A DNA stretch of 64,000 nt from Meghimatium bilineatum (lineage: Eukaryota > Mollusca > Gastropoda > Stylommatophora > Philomycidae): assembly GCA_034231615.1 (NCBI GenBank), contig CM067304.1:21076589-21140588 (forward strand), written 5' to 3'. The notes under the pieces are model-generated. The model was not told the DNA's origin, made no database searches, and saw only the letters and a program-made list of their open reading frames with translations. Positions within the stretch are counted from its first letter, which is position 1, and the number at the start of each line of letters is the position of its first letter. Positions 22,040 to 33,169 of the stretch are shown piece after piece. Both the position numbers and the translations under genes were made by a program.

Positions 22040-22190
22040 TTATTCTCAAACTCCTACTGATTAGCAGGATGCAGGAATGTGTTATGCCATGGTTTACAGC
22101 TTAACTTCGATATCTATGACTTTCAGTCTGACACATCTGACTTCCACATGACTTTTTTGTCACTTTGAACTATGGAATGGGGGTAGGTGG
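22040..22190 (-). mobile_element. SINE-B copy
   Basis: TTCTCAAACTCCTACTGATT, GCAGGATGCAGGAATGTGTT and TCAGTCTGACACATCTGACT recur, diverged, at about 54555-54790, 60905-61140 (same orientation), and 24380-24510 and 61545-61690 (opposite). The 3' end resembles SINE-A, but the body differs, so I treat it as a second related family. Confidence 0.55.
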
Positions 22191-22613
22191 AGACAGCCAA
22201 TTCCTCTCCCCCCTTCCAAATCTTATCAGTCACCTCTTAGATCATGCATATAAGGTAAGTCACAGAGTTGTTAATGTTTGCAGACATGGAGAAACAGATA
22301 CAGGCCTTCCAACACAAGTTTTACAGATGAATTCTATGCATTTTCTATAGAGAGCATACGACAAATGTTTAAGTAAGAAATAAAATAGAGATGCATACAA
22401 AACCTCAAGAACCATTACTTTAATAAAATGACAAAAAACTGCATAATTTGGACAAGTTTGAAGCAAGAGGACTGGAACACTAGAGGACACTGTGTATTAA
22501 TCCATGCAATGTAGTACCACTGGCTAGTTATTGCTTATGATAACTTAGATTGTACTATTGTTTACATAGATTAAAGTCAAAACCTTAGTCAAAATCAACA
22601 TTTAATATAAAAT

Positions 22614-23122
22614 AAAATGATAATGCATTTCTGTTCTCTGGGCTACATCCTGCTGGAAATGTAGTCATTGTCCTGCTACAAGAGAGATATAAATAACCAA
22701 ATGGTCGGAGGGTGTCTGACAAAGTGGAGGGTGCCGCATTAACTGAACGAACAAATGGTTAAGCAAAATAAATTAAACAGGTTACTAGAAAAACTTACCG
22801 TACTATGAATAAAAATAGATAAAAAAGTGTATTAAAAACATACAATAAAACTAAACAAGACAATTCTTCATGTATCGGCCCAAATGGGACCTTTTTCAAG
22901 AAACTAATAACGTATAAACTAAACAAAACCACAAAAAATTGACCAAGCCATGTTTCTCTTAAGCAGTAACGTTATGTTTCTATGTAAACAATAGTTTACA
23001 TAAGAGAAACATGGCTTGGTCAATTCAGTTATCAATTTTCCTGTTTAGTTTTATTGTATGATTTTTATATACTTTTTTTTTATCTACAAGAGAGATCCTG
23101 TGGGAGAATGAACAGAAAGAAA
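22614..23122 (+). mobile_element. SINE-A copy split by an insertion at 22689-23083
   Basis: SINE-A sequence runs to CTACAAGAGAGAT (22676-22688), and the same 13 bases reappear at 23084-23096 followed by the SINE 3' part. The intervening 395 bp is therefore an insertion with a 13-bp target duplication. The SINE lies just upstream of ALKBH4 exon 3, whose acceptor is about 50 bp further on. Confidence 0.8.
22689..23083. mobile_element. Foldback-type insertion inside a SINE
   Basis: The inserted DNA contains long inverted repeats. ACCAAGCCATGTTTCTCTTA (about 22943-22962) pairs with TAAGAGAAACATGGCTTGGT (about 23001-23020) around a 40-bp loop. Further out, ACATACAATAAAACTAAACA pairs with TGTTTAGTTTTATTGTATGA. 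The left part also carries the repeat seen at 13860. No coding frame is visible. It resembles a snap-back MITE, but the 13-bp duplication is unusual for a DNA transposon. Confidence 0.65.
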
Positions 23123-23169
23123 AAAGTCATAACTAATAGGATTTTCTTTGTTTTTTTCCACTGTTTCAG

Positions 23170-23676
23170 GATTATGGACCAAAGGTAAATTTCAAGAAAC
23201 AAAAGCTGAGAACTGCAAACTTTACAGGTCTTCCATCCTATAGCCGTTTTATTTATGAGCGTATGAAAACTCACCCATATCTCTGTGACTTTGAGCCAGT
23301 CGAGCTGTGTAACCTGGAATATTGTCAGACACGAGGGGCTCACATTGATGCTCATTTTGATGATGATTGGTTATGGGGTGAGCGGTTAGTGACACTGAAT
23401 CTGATTTCAGATTCTAATTTAACCTTCACCTTAGATTCTGATCCAGGATTGGCTATTAAAGTTCCTCTCTTGCGACGATCATTGATCGTTGTGTCATCTG
23501 CTGCCAGGTACACATGGAAGCACAGTATTCTGCCAGAAGACATCATAGAACAGAGAATAGCAATGACTTTTAGAGAACTGTCAATGGAATTCACAACTGG
23601 TGGCATTAAAGAACACGAAGGAGGCGAGTTGTTAAAAATAGCGCTCTCATTCAAAGGAAATGTTGTCAACAGTTGA
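23170..23676 (+). CDS. ALKBH4: ALKBH4 exon 3 (catalytic domain)
   Basis: Acceptor CACTGTTTCAG is followed by 168 codons and TGA at 23674-23676. The exon holds the double-stranded beta-helix of the dioxygenase: DYGPKVNFKKQKLRT, FEPVELCNLEYCQTRGAHI, then the Fe-binding HxD in DAHFDDDWLWGERLV (His245, Asp247), the distal Fe-binding His in RYTWKHSI (His301), and the 2-oxoglutarate-binding Arg region QRIAMTFRELS (Arg312, Arg318). All catalytic residues are intact, and the end ELLKIALSFKG matches ELLRIALSFQG of the human protein. Total length is 351 residues. I see no AATAAA close behind the stop. Confidence 0.95.
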   Translation, partial: DYGPKVNFKKQKLRTANFTGLPSYSRFIYERMKTHPYLCDFEPVELCNLEYCQTRGAHIDAHFDDDWLWGERLVTLNLISDSNLTFTLDSDPGLAIKVPLLRRSLIVVSSAARYTWKHSILPEDIIEQRIAMTFRELSMEFTTGGIKEHEGGELLKIALSFKGNVVNS

Positions 23677-23704
23677 GACAAGTTTGTGCTAGTGTAAATT
23701 TAAG

Positions 23705-23960
23705 GAATGGTTTAGGTTTAAGTATGTTGATTTATCATCTTCAGACATAAGTGCACAGATCTCCGCTTCAGTAAATCTCTCAAGGTTTAGCGGATGATGG
23801 TTCAGGTTCTGTGTTGGTTGAGTGTTCTCTGTGGGCCATGTCAATTCTCACTCCTAATTCATAAAATCCTGATACTGATTCATACTCATGAACCTAAAAA
23901 TTCTTTGATCATGCAGACTCATGAAGAGCATTGAGTATGTCTGCTTGTTCATTTGCCACC
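23705..23960 (-). mobile_element. LINE 3' fragment
   Basis: Shares TTTAGGTTTAAGTATGTTGA..ATCTTCAGACATA and CTCCGCTTCAGTAAATCTCT with the fragment at 5525-5850. It lies immediately after the ALKBH4 stop codon, so the ALKBH4 3' UTR may run into it. Confidence 0.4.
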
Positions 23961-24379
23961 AAACTTTTATGTTCAGGGTTAAAGATAAGCATGATTTTTA
24001 CACAGTGAGGCCCATTTTTTAGCCCTCTCAAATGACACTACCCATTGCCTACAAACGTCACCTGTTTTGACTTTCTGAATAATCCTCATTGAGTCACTCA
24101 GTAAACATGCATGGGGGAATAGGCATAAGATTTTAGCTAGTTTAGTGTTGGCTTTACAACAAACACCTCTATCAGTAGACTACTTTTTGTTACAGTACTA
24201 CTCGTATTTCACAGAAAATTCATAAGCCTGTTATTGCAACCAAAGAATAGTAGTTACTATCATACATAAAATGCCTGAGTGTTGATGGGACCCGAAAGGG
24301 GATCAAGGAATAGCAACACAAAGACCTGTCATAAGAGTCAACTAAGGAAGTATTAACTGTTCCATCCAATAGATCACAG

Positions 24380-24510
24380 CAATCTAAATGCTATGAAGTC
24401 AGATGTGTCAGGCCAAAAGATGCATTTCTCACAGTCAAGCTGTATATGACAGAAAGCGCATTCCATTCTTCAGACTACACCCTACTCACCAGGAGGAGTT
24501 TATGAATGAA
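24380..24510 (+). mobile_element. SINE-B copy
   Basis: GTCAGATGTGTCAGGCCAAA, GCATTCCATTCTTCAGACTA and ACTCACCAGGAGGAGTTTAT are SINE-B landmarks in plus orientation. A truncated pogo-like MITE follows. Confidence 0.5.
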
Positions 24511-24534
24511 CTCAGAAGTAGAAACATAAAAGAG

Positions 24535-24677
24535 GCAAAATATGGTATGCAATAATAGAAATTCGCTATTAACAATACAAACAATATCGAATAAATATAA
24601 TTGAGAATTTAAAAAAAGTGTTGTTGATATATAAGGACATTTGTTATAAAAGCATGTGCTATAGAGGGATTCCACTG
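24535..24677 (-). mobile_element. Pogo-like MITE, truncated copy
   Basis: The end TAGAGGGATTCCACTG followed by TA matches the inverted-repeat end of the element at 25566-25738. The bodies align in reverse orientation (GAAATTCGCTATTAACAATA against TACTGTAAATAGCAAATTTC). The other terminus is missing next to the SINE-B copy. Confidence 0.6.
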
Positions 24678-24889
24678 TATATGTTTTCTAAATATCTATT
24701 TCACAAAATAAATATAGAAATAAAAATATGAAATATTTATTTGCTGTTGTTTTTATGAAGTTGCTTATAAGTACTAGAATAAGAATATTGGTCACAAGAA
24801 TACAGACTTTTGAAAATAAATGTTGTCAATGAGTATTGCATTTCCATTTTACAGAAAATAAAACCAAAATACATGTGAGAAACATAATA

Positions 24890-25090
24890 AATACTCTTGC
24901 AGGTGAACAAGAACATCTTCTAGCAGTGGTGAAACATCACAAACTTAAGTTTGTTAATCGCTGGATCATAATTATTGCACTCTGGACATGTCCAGAGGTG
25001 CTCCGGTCTTCACTTTGATGAATCCACCATTAAACGGTGACAATTCCAGTTCCCTGTTGGTTGACATTTTTCTAAACCCAAAATAGCACA
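24890..25090 (-). mobile_element. LINE 3' fragment
   Basis: Contains GGACATGTCCAGAGGTGCTC, CGGTGACAATTCCAGTTCCC and TGTTGGTTGACA, shared with 5525-5850 and 37890-37950. It continues into a degenerate RNase H His-region (CTGCTCTCTCATTCTCTTGA at about 25262), all on the minus strand. Confidence 0.45.
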
Positions 25091-25300
25091 CTCATTTTGG
25101 CATTGTAATATTTCAAGCTCAGTTAATTTATTCTGGACATGGAAAAGGAATCTTTACCCTTATTATATAAAGTTTCATGTGTTGTTTCTCATAAGGAATT
25201 TTCAATGTCAGCACTGTCATTTGCTCTACCTCCTGATACAGTAGCAGTGTAAGCCAGTCAATCTGCTCTCTCATTCTCTTGAACACCTTACGTACCACCG

Positions 25301-25447
25301 AAGATGGATGTGTCGGGCCATTGGCGCAAATAAATCGGCAACACAACGCATTTCCATTTTCTGGACTACATCCTGCTGGAAATCTAGTTGGACTATTGTC
25401 CTGCTACAAGAGAGATCAGTGGGAGTTTAAGAATAAACGCTGAAGAA
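25301..25447 (+). mobile_element. SINE-A copy, well preserved
   Basis: A nearly consensus copy from CGAAGATGGATGTGTCGGGC through ACTACATCCTGCTGGAAATC to AATAAACGCTGAAGAAGAA. It is inserted in LINE tail sequence. Confidence 0.85.
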
Positions 25448-25850
25448 GAACACCTTAAGTGGTTTGACCATGTGATGAGGCATGATTTCCTTTCCACAAT
25501 TATCATGCAGGGGACAGTTGAGGAAGCAAGAAGAGGAGAACAAAAGAAAGCATAGATTGATAATACAGTGGAATCCCTCTCTACTGCATCATTTTATAAG
25601 AAATTTCCCTATTTAACACTTTTCAAAATCCACAATTATATTTATTCTCTATTGTTTGTACTGTAAATAGCAAATTTCTACTATTACATACATATATTTT
25701 GTCGGTCCAGACCAAGTTGTTATAACTGAATTCCACTGTATTAAAGACTGGACAGGATTAAGATTCTCCATACTTAAAGAAGGAACTGAGAACATAGAGG
25801 ATGGGTCAAAAGGTATGAGCTGAATCAGCAACCAACCAACCAGAATATAG
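25447..25850 (+). mobile_element. LINE-C-like 3' fragment split by a MITE
   Basis: The plus strand reads HLKWFDHVMRHDFLSTIIMQ then GTVEEARRGEQKKAWIDNT. After the pogo-like MITE at 25566-25738 it resumes with KDWTGLRFSILK and ends at about 25850 with AACCAACCAACCAG. It has the WFxHVxRxDxLxxTIxQGTVE signature of the LINE-C C-terminus. Confidence 0.7.
25566..25738. mobile_element. Pogo/Tigger-like MITE with TA target site
   Basis: A 173-bp element with termini CAGTGGAATCCC..GAATTCCACTG and TA on both sides (25564-25565, 25739-25740). The CAGT start and TA duplication are typical of pogo-type elements. It is non-coding and interrupts a LINE fragment whose frame resumes after it. Confidence 0.8.
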
Positions 25851-26489
25851 AAGCATAGCAGGAGTTTTGTGCTAATGTTTCCAGAGTGGCAATTTATTAA
25901 AGGTAGATCATGCCTTTTATTCAGGTAGTTGGTTTCAATAATCTGTGACAGCCTTCATATATGTCGACAGCAGTGAATGCGTATTGACTCAACACTGAGA
26001 CAGTTTCCACCCAGTGTTCTTAGACTTTCAGGTCAAAACATGTCCCTGGATGGCAGTCTCTGTGGAGATGGTAGCCAGGGAGTTGGGCTTGAGTCAACTA
26101 TGTCAATCTTGCACGAGGTGTTCCGCTGCCAGTGAACTCATCTCTTGTAATTAGACATATTGTACATGTGCCCATTGGGTACTAAAATTTTCTCTCCACG
26201 AGCATGATCCCAGTATAGAAAAGCAACGACAATAGAATTGGGCCCAGGTTCTATCATTCACTGACATCTTGAACAAGTCTGAGTCTCAGCACATTTTGTA
26301 GGAACACCAGTACTAAAAATTTGTTCTTGAGCTGAACAAAACTATAGTTCCGATTTCCTTTTAGCATTTTATCTTTCTGTTTGCACAAAGTGCTGTCTCT
26401 AGCAGTGTTTCCCTCTCATTGTGTTATCTTTTCGACTTTCACTAGTTGTCTTGATAGATACCCATTTCATGACAATTGCATTGCCCCCA

Positions 26490-26735
26490 TGCCAGAGTAG
26501 GACTGTCTTGCATCACTATGTGTTGAAAGTGATGCTGTTCGTGTTGGCACAGGTGTCGGAGATATTGCTTGTATTTTGCAGTCAATTCACATTCATCTGC
26601 AGCTTCCACATTAATGGACAAGATCCCAAAAGTGTTTGCCAGAAAGAGCATGAGCCGCTGTACTTCTGTTTCAGGGTGCACCACGAGGTATTTTTGGATC
26701 TTGGTTCTGCTAACTTTTGGTCCACCAAGAACAAT
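26490..26735 (-). repeat. Inverted repeat partner of 27130-27345
   Basis: On the minus strand this block (TTAGCAGAACCAAGATCC, TACCTCGTGGTGCACCCTGA, CAATATCTCCGACACC) aligns with the plus strand of 27130-27345 (TTAGCAGATAACCAAGATCC, TACCTCCACGCGGTGCACCC, CAATATCTCCGACACCACCA). The 80-codon minus frame EVQRLMLFLANTFGILSINV is preserved only in this copy. The family is unknown. Confidence 0.65.
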
Positions 26736-26809
26736 TAGGCACCCTTAGCCTCAGGTCACCTGAGGCCCCCCCCCCCCCCAGATAGAATAGCTCAGCTAAG
26801 ACACGTAAA

Positions 26810-26920
26810 TCTTGGAACAGGGTAAAGAAATTTTGTTAAATACTGTAAACACACACATAAAAATCAACTTTGCTACCAAAATGCCTTTATCAAGACTACA
26901 TACACAACAAAAAATTAGTA
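26810..26920 (+). repeat. Repeat shared with 48396-48500
   Basis: CTTGGAACAGGGTAA, AAACACACACATAAAAATCAA and ACCAAAATGCCTTTAT..AGACTACATACACA recur as CTTGGAACAGGGTAATTTAG, AAACACACATAATCACACG and ACCAAAAGGCCTTTATTCAG at 48396-48500. It may be the terminus of an unrecognised element. A run of C immediately precedes it (26767-26781). Confidence 0.6.
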
Positions 26921-27349
26921 AGAAGACACTAGGTGCCCAGTCTCCCCCCACTAAATATTAACGGTATGCATGCTAATTGAAAATCAACAGGCCTAAATGC
27001 ACAAGACCTGCAATCCTTGGCAACTGATCAATAGGCATGGAGAACTATGACATCCGCGCTATGTGACAAACTTGGCAAAAGAGGAACTGAATGACTGATG
27101 TTAATGGGGTGCAAAGGGAACGCATTGCTCTAGGCGGACCCAGGGTTAGCAGATAACCAAGATCCCAAATGTACCTCCACGCGGTGCACCCTGGAAACAA
27201 ATACAGCAGCTCGAGCTGATTCTGGCCAAATCATTTGGGGATCGTGTCCGAGAATGTGGAGGTAGCAGATGGAAAGAGATTTGACTGTGCAAGAGACAGA
27301 CAATATCTCCGACACCACCAGCATCACCACATATAGCGACACTGTCGAC

Positions 27350-28340
27350 ATACAGGGAAGCTAGTCAGTCCAGTCCGAACATTGGAGGGGCGGCCAATGT
27401 AAAATGCACGTAAAGGTAGATGCATGGCGAGAGACAAATAGATTTCATACCGAGTACAATGAAAGGGCAGAACAGCGCTAGAGGGCAGCGCGAACTGCAA
27501 ATAGAAAGTGAAAAGTCCCTAGGAAAGGGGAACTACAAGCTCCGTCAGCTCGAGACGAGCTTCTAGTTACCTGTGTTCCTTACAGGCAGAGACCCAGACC
27601 CATTCATTGGCGTTTGGTAAAGCAAGAAGACCTAATCCAACTCTAATGTCGAGCCTTCCTAAACCGGAAATATGCTCGCGAAGAGAAAGGGTTCCGTACC
27701 CGATGGGCTCAGGCACAAAAGGGACAACGATTTAGCCCTGGCCCAACTCTACTGTCAGGTTTTCCTATACCGGAAATACACTTGAAGAGAGAAAGGGTTC
27801 AGTACCTGATGGCTCAGGCGCTATTGGGACAAGGACGCTCAGCTCGAGAACGCCTTGCTCTCAAACGCGTGGTGTGAGACTCGAACTTGGACAAGGGGTA
27901 CACGATATCGGTGAATGACACCTCGGCTAAGATGGCGAAAGAGCCAGGGTCCAACTCCTCTGTTGAGTTCTTCCCCTTAAGGAACCAGCTCACGGATGAG
28001 AAACGGTTCAGTACCCAATGGGCGCAGGCACAGCACGCCCAATTACACGAGGCAAGTTCATAGACAGTGGAACACCTCGTGAGAGTCAGACGAGAGAAAA
28101 AATCGTCTGGGCGAAGAGTCGCCACTACGCGTGCCTGGAGACATATATAGAGGCTGTCACAGGCTAAGGGTAGCCCACCCGAATTGTCAAGGCATGCCGA
28201 ACGTAATCAAGGTGGCGCAACGTAATCACGCTCCCGGCGGAAACCGCACGGATATCCGTGATGGTTACAATAGGCGGCGCTGATATCCCCCATGTGTCCA
28301 TTGACTGGCAGCATCAAAGCGAGTATGAGCCGCTATAAGC
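27350..28340. other. GC-rich unidentified block with about 80-bp repeats
   Basis: This kilobase is visibly richer in G and C than its surroundings. It contains three degenerate units starting CAACTCTAATGTCGAGCCTT (27639), CAACTCTACTGTCAGGTTTT (27743) and CAACTCCTCTGTTGAGTTCT (27952), each reaching ..GGTTCMGTACCYGATGGGC-TCAGGC. A 103-codon frame lies on the minus strand (28125-27814) and crosses the third unit, but I recognise no domain. Transposon debris or a lost gene are both possible. A run of G ends the area at 28389-28400. Confidence 0.5.
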
Positions 28341-28555
28341 TCAGGTTGCTGGAGTGGGGTCACTGACACCACTCCAGGAACATGCCAGGGGGGGGGGGGG
28401 TGGGGTTAGAGGGTTGGGTAGGGTAAATGGGGGAATTATGGATATTAGAACAATAGAGAGCAATGTTCTTAAATCACCATCCCTGAGTGAGAGGTGCCTT
28501 AGATCACAAGAAATAAACCATAGAGGAGGATAATGAATACCTGGCAACAAAGAAA

Positions 28556-28625
28556 TTATTTTTTTTAAATTTGTCCTCTGGCTTCCTACTTATATTTACT
28601 TGTATAAACAATTATTCGAAGCAAA
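28556..28625 (+). repeat. Direct repeat, copy 1 (copy 2 at 28940-29005)
   Basis: TTTGTCCTCTGGCTTCCTAC followed by TTATATTTACTTGTATAAA occurs again at about 28955-28995 with one mismatch. The 330 bp between holds no clear gene, and the arrangement resembles a local duplication or the ends of a small insertion. Confidence 0.7.
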
Positions 28626-29494
28626 ATTGTATTGTCTATATATGTTATCCATGTTTACAAGAAGACCTATCGGTCCTTGTATAACTAATACGGATATTAT
28701 GTTATATGTTTGTTGTTACTGAGGATATTTCAATACCTGTACGGGATGTTTGTTGTTGTTGTAATAGTCCTTGTTTCGATCGGTCCGTTCTGGTGACTGT
28801 GCACGGTTTGAATGGCTTGATGAAATCGCATCTTTTTTTTGGAGATGCTGTTAGTCAAGTACGGAAGAACGCGTGTTCAATAGTTGCTAGGCGATTTGGT
28901 GCCATTGAACGGACTGGTTCAATTCCCGTTAGTTTCAAGAATTTAAAAAAAAAATTGTCCTCTGGCTTCCTACTTATATTTATTTGTATAAAGAAATTAT
29001 CCTACGAGAGGGGAACTCTACCTCAAAACCCCGGGCGGATGGTGCTCATTAACCCTGTTAGGCAAGCTTTCTAGGAGAAGGAAAACTCTAAAATTAAACC
29101 TCCACTGCCCTGTGGACAATCCTTGGATGGACAAGGGCTAGGGAAACACATCCTGACTCAAAAGTAAGATGGAGACACTGGACCGAAAGGTACAAAATAG
29201 TCCAGCCATGGCATGACTGCCAAGGCTGAAAACCACAGTGTCACGCAATGACTTCACATGTCAAATAAAAGGTTACAGATGATTCGTTTTGGTGCTTCAT
29301 CTGTGGAATCCCGTCAGGCGGATCAAGTGCCGGGCTCTAAGCCTCGAAGGAGCCCACCCTCAGCGACTGGTGGTACCTCTGTCTCAATTTGTGGAGCTAT
29401 TTCAGAGGATATCAGAGGAAAAAAACTACTGGTTCACAAAAATCACATATAGATCATGATGCAGACAAAGACAAAAATAAGCACTTAACAAATA

Positions 29495-30316
29495 TTGCAG
29501 TGGAATGCAGAGGGTGTGTACAATAAAAAGACTGCACTTGCAAACCGATTACACACAGAGGAAATCGACATAGCATTCATACAGGAAACACACCTCACAA
29601 ACAACAATAGATTCAACATCCGAGGATATCAAACATTAAGGAACGATAGAGAAAAGAGACATAAAGGAGGAGTTCTTATACTTGTGAAAAACAATATCTT
29701 TGCCTCTGAAATTCGAGTAGACACAGAAGAACAGTCTGAAATCATTGGAACCTGTCTAACCCTTCCAACTAAAGAGGTCACAGTATATAACTATTACTGT
29801 CCACAAGATAAGAGCCTATCGCCACACACAATTAACACAGAAAAAGATAACTGTCTTGTGATTGGTGACTTCAATAGCCACTCACAGAGTTGGGGATATA
29901 CAGAACAAGATACTAGAGGAGAAGAAGTGAAAGACTGGCAGTGCGAGGTGAAACTTCAACTGCTTAATGAACCTGAAGACCACCCAACTTTCTACTCTAG
30001 AAGATGGCACACCACCTCAACCCCTGACCTAGCCTTTGCAACAGATGCTTTAGCAAAAATAACGTACAGGGAAGTACTGGAGCAGCTTGGTGGAAGTGAC
30101 CATCGCCCCATCAAACTCACCATTGACATTAACCATACCCCTGCTGGCCCCACAACCACACCCAGATGGAACTTCAAGAAAGCAAACTGGAGTAAGTATG
30201 CTGACCTGACAGACAAACTCACAAAAACCTTAAATCCAAGGATTAAAAACATGAACAAAACTGCACAACTCCTGGCTTCTGCACTTCTCCAAGCAAACCA
30301 TACCAAGAGGTGCTAG
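29495..30316 (+). pseudogene. LINE-A copy 2 endonuclease
   Basis: A 273-codon frame with the full AP-endonuclease motif series: LQWNAEGVYNKK (the first codons lie just upstream of the first ATG), DIAFIQETHLTNNN, RHKGGVLILVKNNIF, CLVIGDFNSHSQSWGY, DLAFATDA and QLGGSDHRPIKLT. It is better preserved than the copy at 10046. It ends by frameshift at HTKRC, after which the linker continues in another frame at 30323-30707. Confidence 0.9.
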
Positions 30317-31045
30317 GAAAAATTACAAACCGTACTGGTCTGACGAACTCAATGAGTTGGAGAAAGAAGTGTCAGAGGCCAGAGACACAGCAGAAAAAAG
30401 CCCATCCACAGAAAACAACATATCACTAAAAGCTGCTGTAGCCAAACTAAGAAAAACAACAATTACAAACACAAGGAAAGGCTGGCATGAAAAAACAGAA
30501 ATTTTAAACTTTGACAAAGAGGGAAGAAAACTATGGAAAATAACAAAAATGCTCAACAACGAAGATAACAAAACAGCACCAGTAGCTATAGAGAATGGCG
30601 GAGATGTGCTCACAGGAAAGAAGGCTGCAAATCACTTTATACAGCATTACCAAAGTACTGCCTGCCACAAAGTCGATGAAAATAAGAGAAGAGAAGTAAG
30701 AAAATAACTACGGAATATCGAAAAAGAGATCAGCAAAGATAAACAAGATGTCATGAATATTCCATTCACGATCAACGAACTAAATGAAGAACTAGCAGTA
30801 TTAAAACTTAGGAAATCACCTGGCCCAGATGATACCAAATGAACTGCTAATTCACATCGGACCATCAGCAAAAAAGAAATTAATAAAAATTTTTAACAAC
30901 TGTTGGGATAGAGGTGTGGAAAACCGCCATAATGATACCCATCCTCAAGAAAGGCAAGCCAAAAAATAAGGTGGACAGCTATCGCCCAATAAGTCTGACC
31001 AGCTGTGTTTGCAAACTAATGGAGTGCCTGGTAAACAAAAGAATG

Positions 31046-32721
31046 GATAAAAGATTTCCTCTGCTACCGCACTGCAAGAGTAAAAGTAGATGGTAAACTA
31101 AGCAAACATGTATTACTCTCCAACAAGGAGTACCTCAAGGAGGAGTGATCTCTCCTACCCTCTTCCTAGTATTCATTAATATGGGAGAGAAACTGTCACA
31201 TCATATTTCAAAGGCCCTTCATGCAGATGACTTTGCTGCCTGGAGTGCGGCAGGTAACCTATCCACTGCAAAAAACAATGCAGACTGCACTTGACACCTT
31301 AAGTGAATGGGCATCTGACTGGGGAGTCCAGATCAACCTCTCCAAAACTGTGACAACCATCTTCTAACTTTCAAACCACCAAGAAAAAGCAAATCTTAAA
31401 ATAAATGGAAGTGAGCTAGCTCATGTGGAGAACCCTACATATCTAGGGGTCACACTAGACAAGCGACTCACTTGGAAACCACACCTAATAACCACTGAGC
31501 AAAAAGCAACCAGGAGGCTATCCTTGATGAAGAAACTTGCAGGAACAAGCTGGGGAGCAAATGGAAATATTCTCAGAAAAGTCTACATGGGTACAGTCAG
31601 ACCGGTAGTAGAATATGGAACGACAGCCTGGGCATCAGCATCAAAAACAAATACTGATCGCCTATCTAAAGTACAAAATGCAGGACTTCGACTTATCTCT
31701 GGAGGGATGAAATCCACTCCAATCCATGCAATGGAAAAACATGCAAACATCCGCCCACTGGATGAAAGAAGAGAAGAAAGAGTGCTTCTTCAAAGGGAAA
31801 AAATTAAGAACATGCCAAACCATCCGATGCATGCACAAATTTCTAGATCAACCACAAGCAGGTTGAAGAGAACCAGCTTCTGTCACATCTCCAGATATCC
31901 ATGAACAACATAAAGAAATCCTCACAAACCTCCCAAATGAAATTGAAACACTAACAGACTTTGAAGAGCCAGGAAATAGTCTTCAGAATGTCTCCATAAT
32001 AACACAGGTTCCTGGAATAATTAATAAGGAATACCAAACTCCACCTCAACTAAAAGCATTGACACTGGAGATGATAGAAAAAAAATACAATCCCAAGGAT
32101 TGGACACATGTCTACACAGATGGATCGGCAGAAGGAGCAGTAAGGAATGGAGGAGGTGGAATTTTTATAAGACTCAAAGATGGGAAGACAATATCAAAAG
32201 CTTTTCCAATTTCATAATAACTTCTCTAATTACTTCTCTAATTTTAGAGCAGAAGCAGTTGCACTCCATCAAGCACTGAAAGCCTTCACCGAACCAGGAC
32301 TGCCAAGACCAAAGAAGATAGTCATATTCACAGATTGCAGATCCCTAAAAACAATAATCCGCAACACATACACAGCAAAGTGGAAGAAAGAAATGGAAGG
32401 GGAATACGAACATGATGCAATACATCTCCTCCAAAAATATCAACAGACCACAATATTTCGCCTTAGAACAGGCCACTGCAGACTGTTGGGTCACCTTTAT
32501 CGATTAAGGATCTCATACACAGATGAATGTCCATGTGGATCTGGAACCCAGACTCCGGAACACATACTTCAGGACTGTCCAACATACAAAGAGCAGAGAC
32601 AGCAGACCTGGCCAGAGGATACCGACTTGAGGCAAAAGCTATGGGGCAGCCGCTCTGACCTGGAGAAGACAGTGGACGTCTTGACGATAGGCCTGATGGT
32701 ATAGCATGACCACAGAAGAAG
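31046..32721 (+). mobile_element. Nested 5'-truncated LINE-A-like element with 13-bp TSD
   Basis: The duplication AAACAAAAGAATG is at 31033-31045 and 32722-32734. The insert starts within a reverse transcriptase (CKSKSRW, QQGVPQGGVISPTLFLVFIN, LHADDFAAW). It continues with the thumb (NPTYLGVTLDKRLTWKPHLI, GTSWGANGNILRKVYMGTVR), RNase H (WTHVYTDGSAEGAVRNGGGG, NFRAEAVALHQAL, KKIVIFTDCRSL) and a Cys tail (DECPCGSGTQTPEHILQDC), and ends CCACAGAAGAAG. It interrupts the host element exactly between the NKRM codons and MWFLEKN. Confidence 0.88.
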
Positions 32722-32731
32722 AAACAAAAGA

Positions 32732-33169
32732 ATGATGTGGTTCCTAGAAAAAAATAAAATCCTGCTAAATCAGCAAGCTGGCTTCAGAAAGTGTAGATCA
32801 ACTGAAGACCAGATTACACTAATTGCCCAGGAAGTAGAGGATGCTTTCCAGGAAAAAAAGCAGACATCAGTGGTGTGGGTAGATATGGAAAAAGCCTTTG
32901 ATTGTGTATGGAAAGATGGACTCCTCCTTAAACTACAACAAAACAAAGTGACAGGGCGCATGTATTACTGGATAAAAAACTACCTGCACAACCGAAAAGC
33001 AGCAGTGAAGCTTGAAATGAAGCACAGCAGAAAGAAACTCTTTAAGCATGGAGTACCACAGGGAGATGTTCAATCCCACACTCTATTCCTTATATTCATG
33101 AATGACATTGACCAAATTCTCTCGCGTAAAGTAAATGCTGCAATGTATGCAGACGATCTGGTGCAGTGA
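32732..33169 (+). pseudogene. LINE-A copy 2 reverse transcriptase palm
   Basis: Encodes LLNQQAGFRKCRSTEDQITL, VVWVDMEKAFDCVWKDGLL, KHGVPQGDVQSHTLFLIFMN and NAAMYADDLVQ followed by a stop. The catalytic Asp of DMEKAFD and both Asp of YADD are intact here, unlike copy 1. The thumb continues out of frame to about 33850. Confidence 0.85.
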
